This document shows, one piece after another, positions 6,084 to 6,539 of a stretch of 6,539 bases of DNA. A program made the translations under genes and the position numbers. How positions within the stretch are numbered: the first letter of the stretch is position 1; each line of letters starts with the position of its first letter. Below the pieces are notes generated by a model. It was not told the DNA's origin. It saw nothing but the letters and a program-made list of their open reading frames with translations, and searched no databases. The DNA is from UBA10110 sp964354145 (lineage in GTDB: Bacteria > Patescibacteriota > Kazan-3B-28 > UBA10110), in assembly GCA_964354145.1 (NCBI GenBank), contig CAYGXX010000034.1:1-6539 (forward strand), in the 5' to 3' direction.

Positions 6084-6503
6084 TCATCCCTTCTTTTGAA
6101 GGTCTACGACACCGGCAACCAGAAAAACTACTCCAAGGAAACCAATAGCGATGGTAATCCCATCCCCGGCAAAAAGGGGAGGAGCCCACGGGTAGATTCG
6201 TTCAGCGAGACTAGCAAGCCTGATCATAGCCAACAAACCAAGGATCGCGCCGAGCACCATCATAAGCACTCCGGAAGAAGTGCCCTGACTCCGCACGGTA
6301 GAACCAGTCTGCAGCCTCTGCGGCCCTCTGGGACAGGATTGCTGATACGGCGCACTCCCCTCGCCGCCCATCTGCCCCTGGTGAATCACACCCATGACAG
6401 CTCCGCCGCAAGTTGGACAAAAATTACCAACCTGCGCCAATTTTGTTCCACAGCTCGTGCAGTACCGTGGCTCTGGTAGGGCCACTCCTGTTCCTATGGT
6501 CAT
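6084..6503 (-). CDS. Zinc-ribbon membrane protein of unknown function
   Basis: A 139-residue protein. Near the N-terminus, CTSCG (Cys15, Cys18) and CPTCG (Cys29, Cys32) form a four-cysteine zinc ribbon with 10 residues between the pairs, of the short 'zinc-ribbon domain' type found on many bacterial membrane proteins. A Gly/Gln/Ser-rich linker (about 37-76, one further Cys57) leads to two membrane helices, about 77-97 (GVLMMVLGAILGLLAMI) and 113-133 (GDGITIAIGFLGVVFLVAGVV), ending in a short basic tail. The ribbon and tail are likely cytoplasmic. The start at 6503 is fixed by a strong Shine-Dalgarno. An overlapping plus-strand frame of similar length (6048-6479) has no such features. No function is assigned; the ribbon may mediate protein or nucleic-acid contacts. 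Upstream context is outside the window. Confidence 0.85.
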   Translation of the reverse strand: MTIGTGVALPEPRYCTSCGTKLAQVGNFCPTCGGAVMGVIHQGQMGGEGSAPYQQSCPRGPQRLQTGSTVRSQGTSSGVLMMVLGAILGLLAMIRLASLAERIYPWAPPLFAGDGITIAIGFLGVVFLVAGVVDLQKKG

Positions 6504-6508
6504 AGCTG

Positions 6509-6516
6509 ACCTCCTT
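6509..6516 (-). promoter_or_regulatory. Strong Shine-Dalgarno of the zinc-ribbon gene
   Basis: AAGGAGGT on the minus strand lies 5 bases before the ATG at 6503, a near-perfect match to the usual 16S anti-Shine-Dalgarno. It is the only strong ribosome-binding site in the window and settles the start codon of this gene. Confidence 0.85.
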
Positions 6517-6539
6517 TTCTCAAGATCCCTTTTCTCAAG
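6513..6539 (-). repeat. Two tandem copies of a 12-base motif at the zinc-ribbon gene leader
   Basis: CTTGAGAAAAGG (minus strand) occurs at 6539-6528 and again at 6524-6513, a 15-base period. The second copy leads into the Shine-Dalgarno. The window edge cuts off the first copy, so more copies may exist. Confidence 0.8.

Noticed and set aside
6048..6479. Plus-strand open frame of 143 codons opposite the zinc-ribbon gene
   Set aside because: No Shine-Dalgarno, low-complexity polar composition and no motif. The minus-strand frame has a paired-cysteine zinc ribbon, membrane helices and a strong ribosome-binding site.

Overview
All six protein-coding genes lie on the minus strand, so the window reads from right (6539) to left (1). 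The sequence suggests a small-genome bacterium, most likely of the Candidate Phyla Radiation (Patescibacteria). The reasons are compact spacing, near-absence of Shine-Dalgarno motifs, a four-repeat S1 protein with a helix-hairpin-helix tail, a GyrA with a very basic tail, and small Lys/Arg-rich membrane proteins of no recognised family next to information-processing genes. This placement is inference; no 16S or phylogeny is available. TGA is used as a normal stop, which argues against the TGA-recoding Gracilibacteria/Absconditabacteria.

Layout in transcription order: (1) 6503-6084, a zinc-ribbon protein with two membrane helices, preceded by a strong Shine-Dalgarno inside a short tandem repeat, and followed by a clear intrinsic terminator at 5996-5968. 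(2) A near-consensus sigma70-type promoter (5964-5936) driving a 335-residue single-pass membrane protein (5903-4896). (3) A 198-base leader holding a 15-bp perfect inverted repeat, whose right-hand arm in transcription order contains the gyrA start codon, plus several hairpins. (4) gyrA (4697-1986), DNA gyrase subunit A. (5) A 138-residue membrane protein (1974-1558) only 11 bases downstream. (6) A consensus-like promoter (1552-1524) and the S1-domain protein gene, rpsA-like (1482-178). (7) A small hairpin with a T-rich tail (139-109) and the first 35 codons of what looks like infB (IF-2), running off the left edge.

The recognisable genes form a housekeeping cluster: DNA supercoiling (GyrA), mRNA binding on the ribosome (S1) and translation initiation (IF-2). 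The three membrane proteins have no assigned role.

The strongest candidates for something undescribed are the folded gyrA leader that would bury the gyrA start codon, and the GyrA quinolone pocket, in which both residues that normally anchor the drug's water-metal ion bridge are replaced (Ile90 and Pro94). Also worth a look are the S1-HhH fusion and the 73-residue basic GyrA tail.
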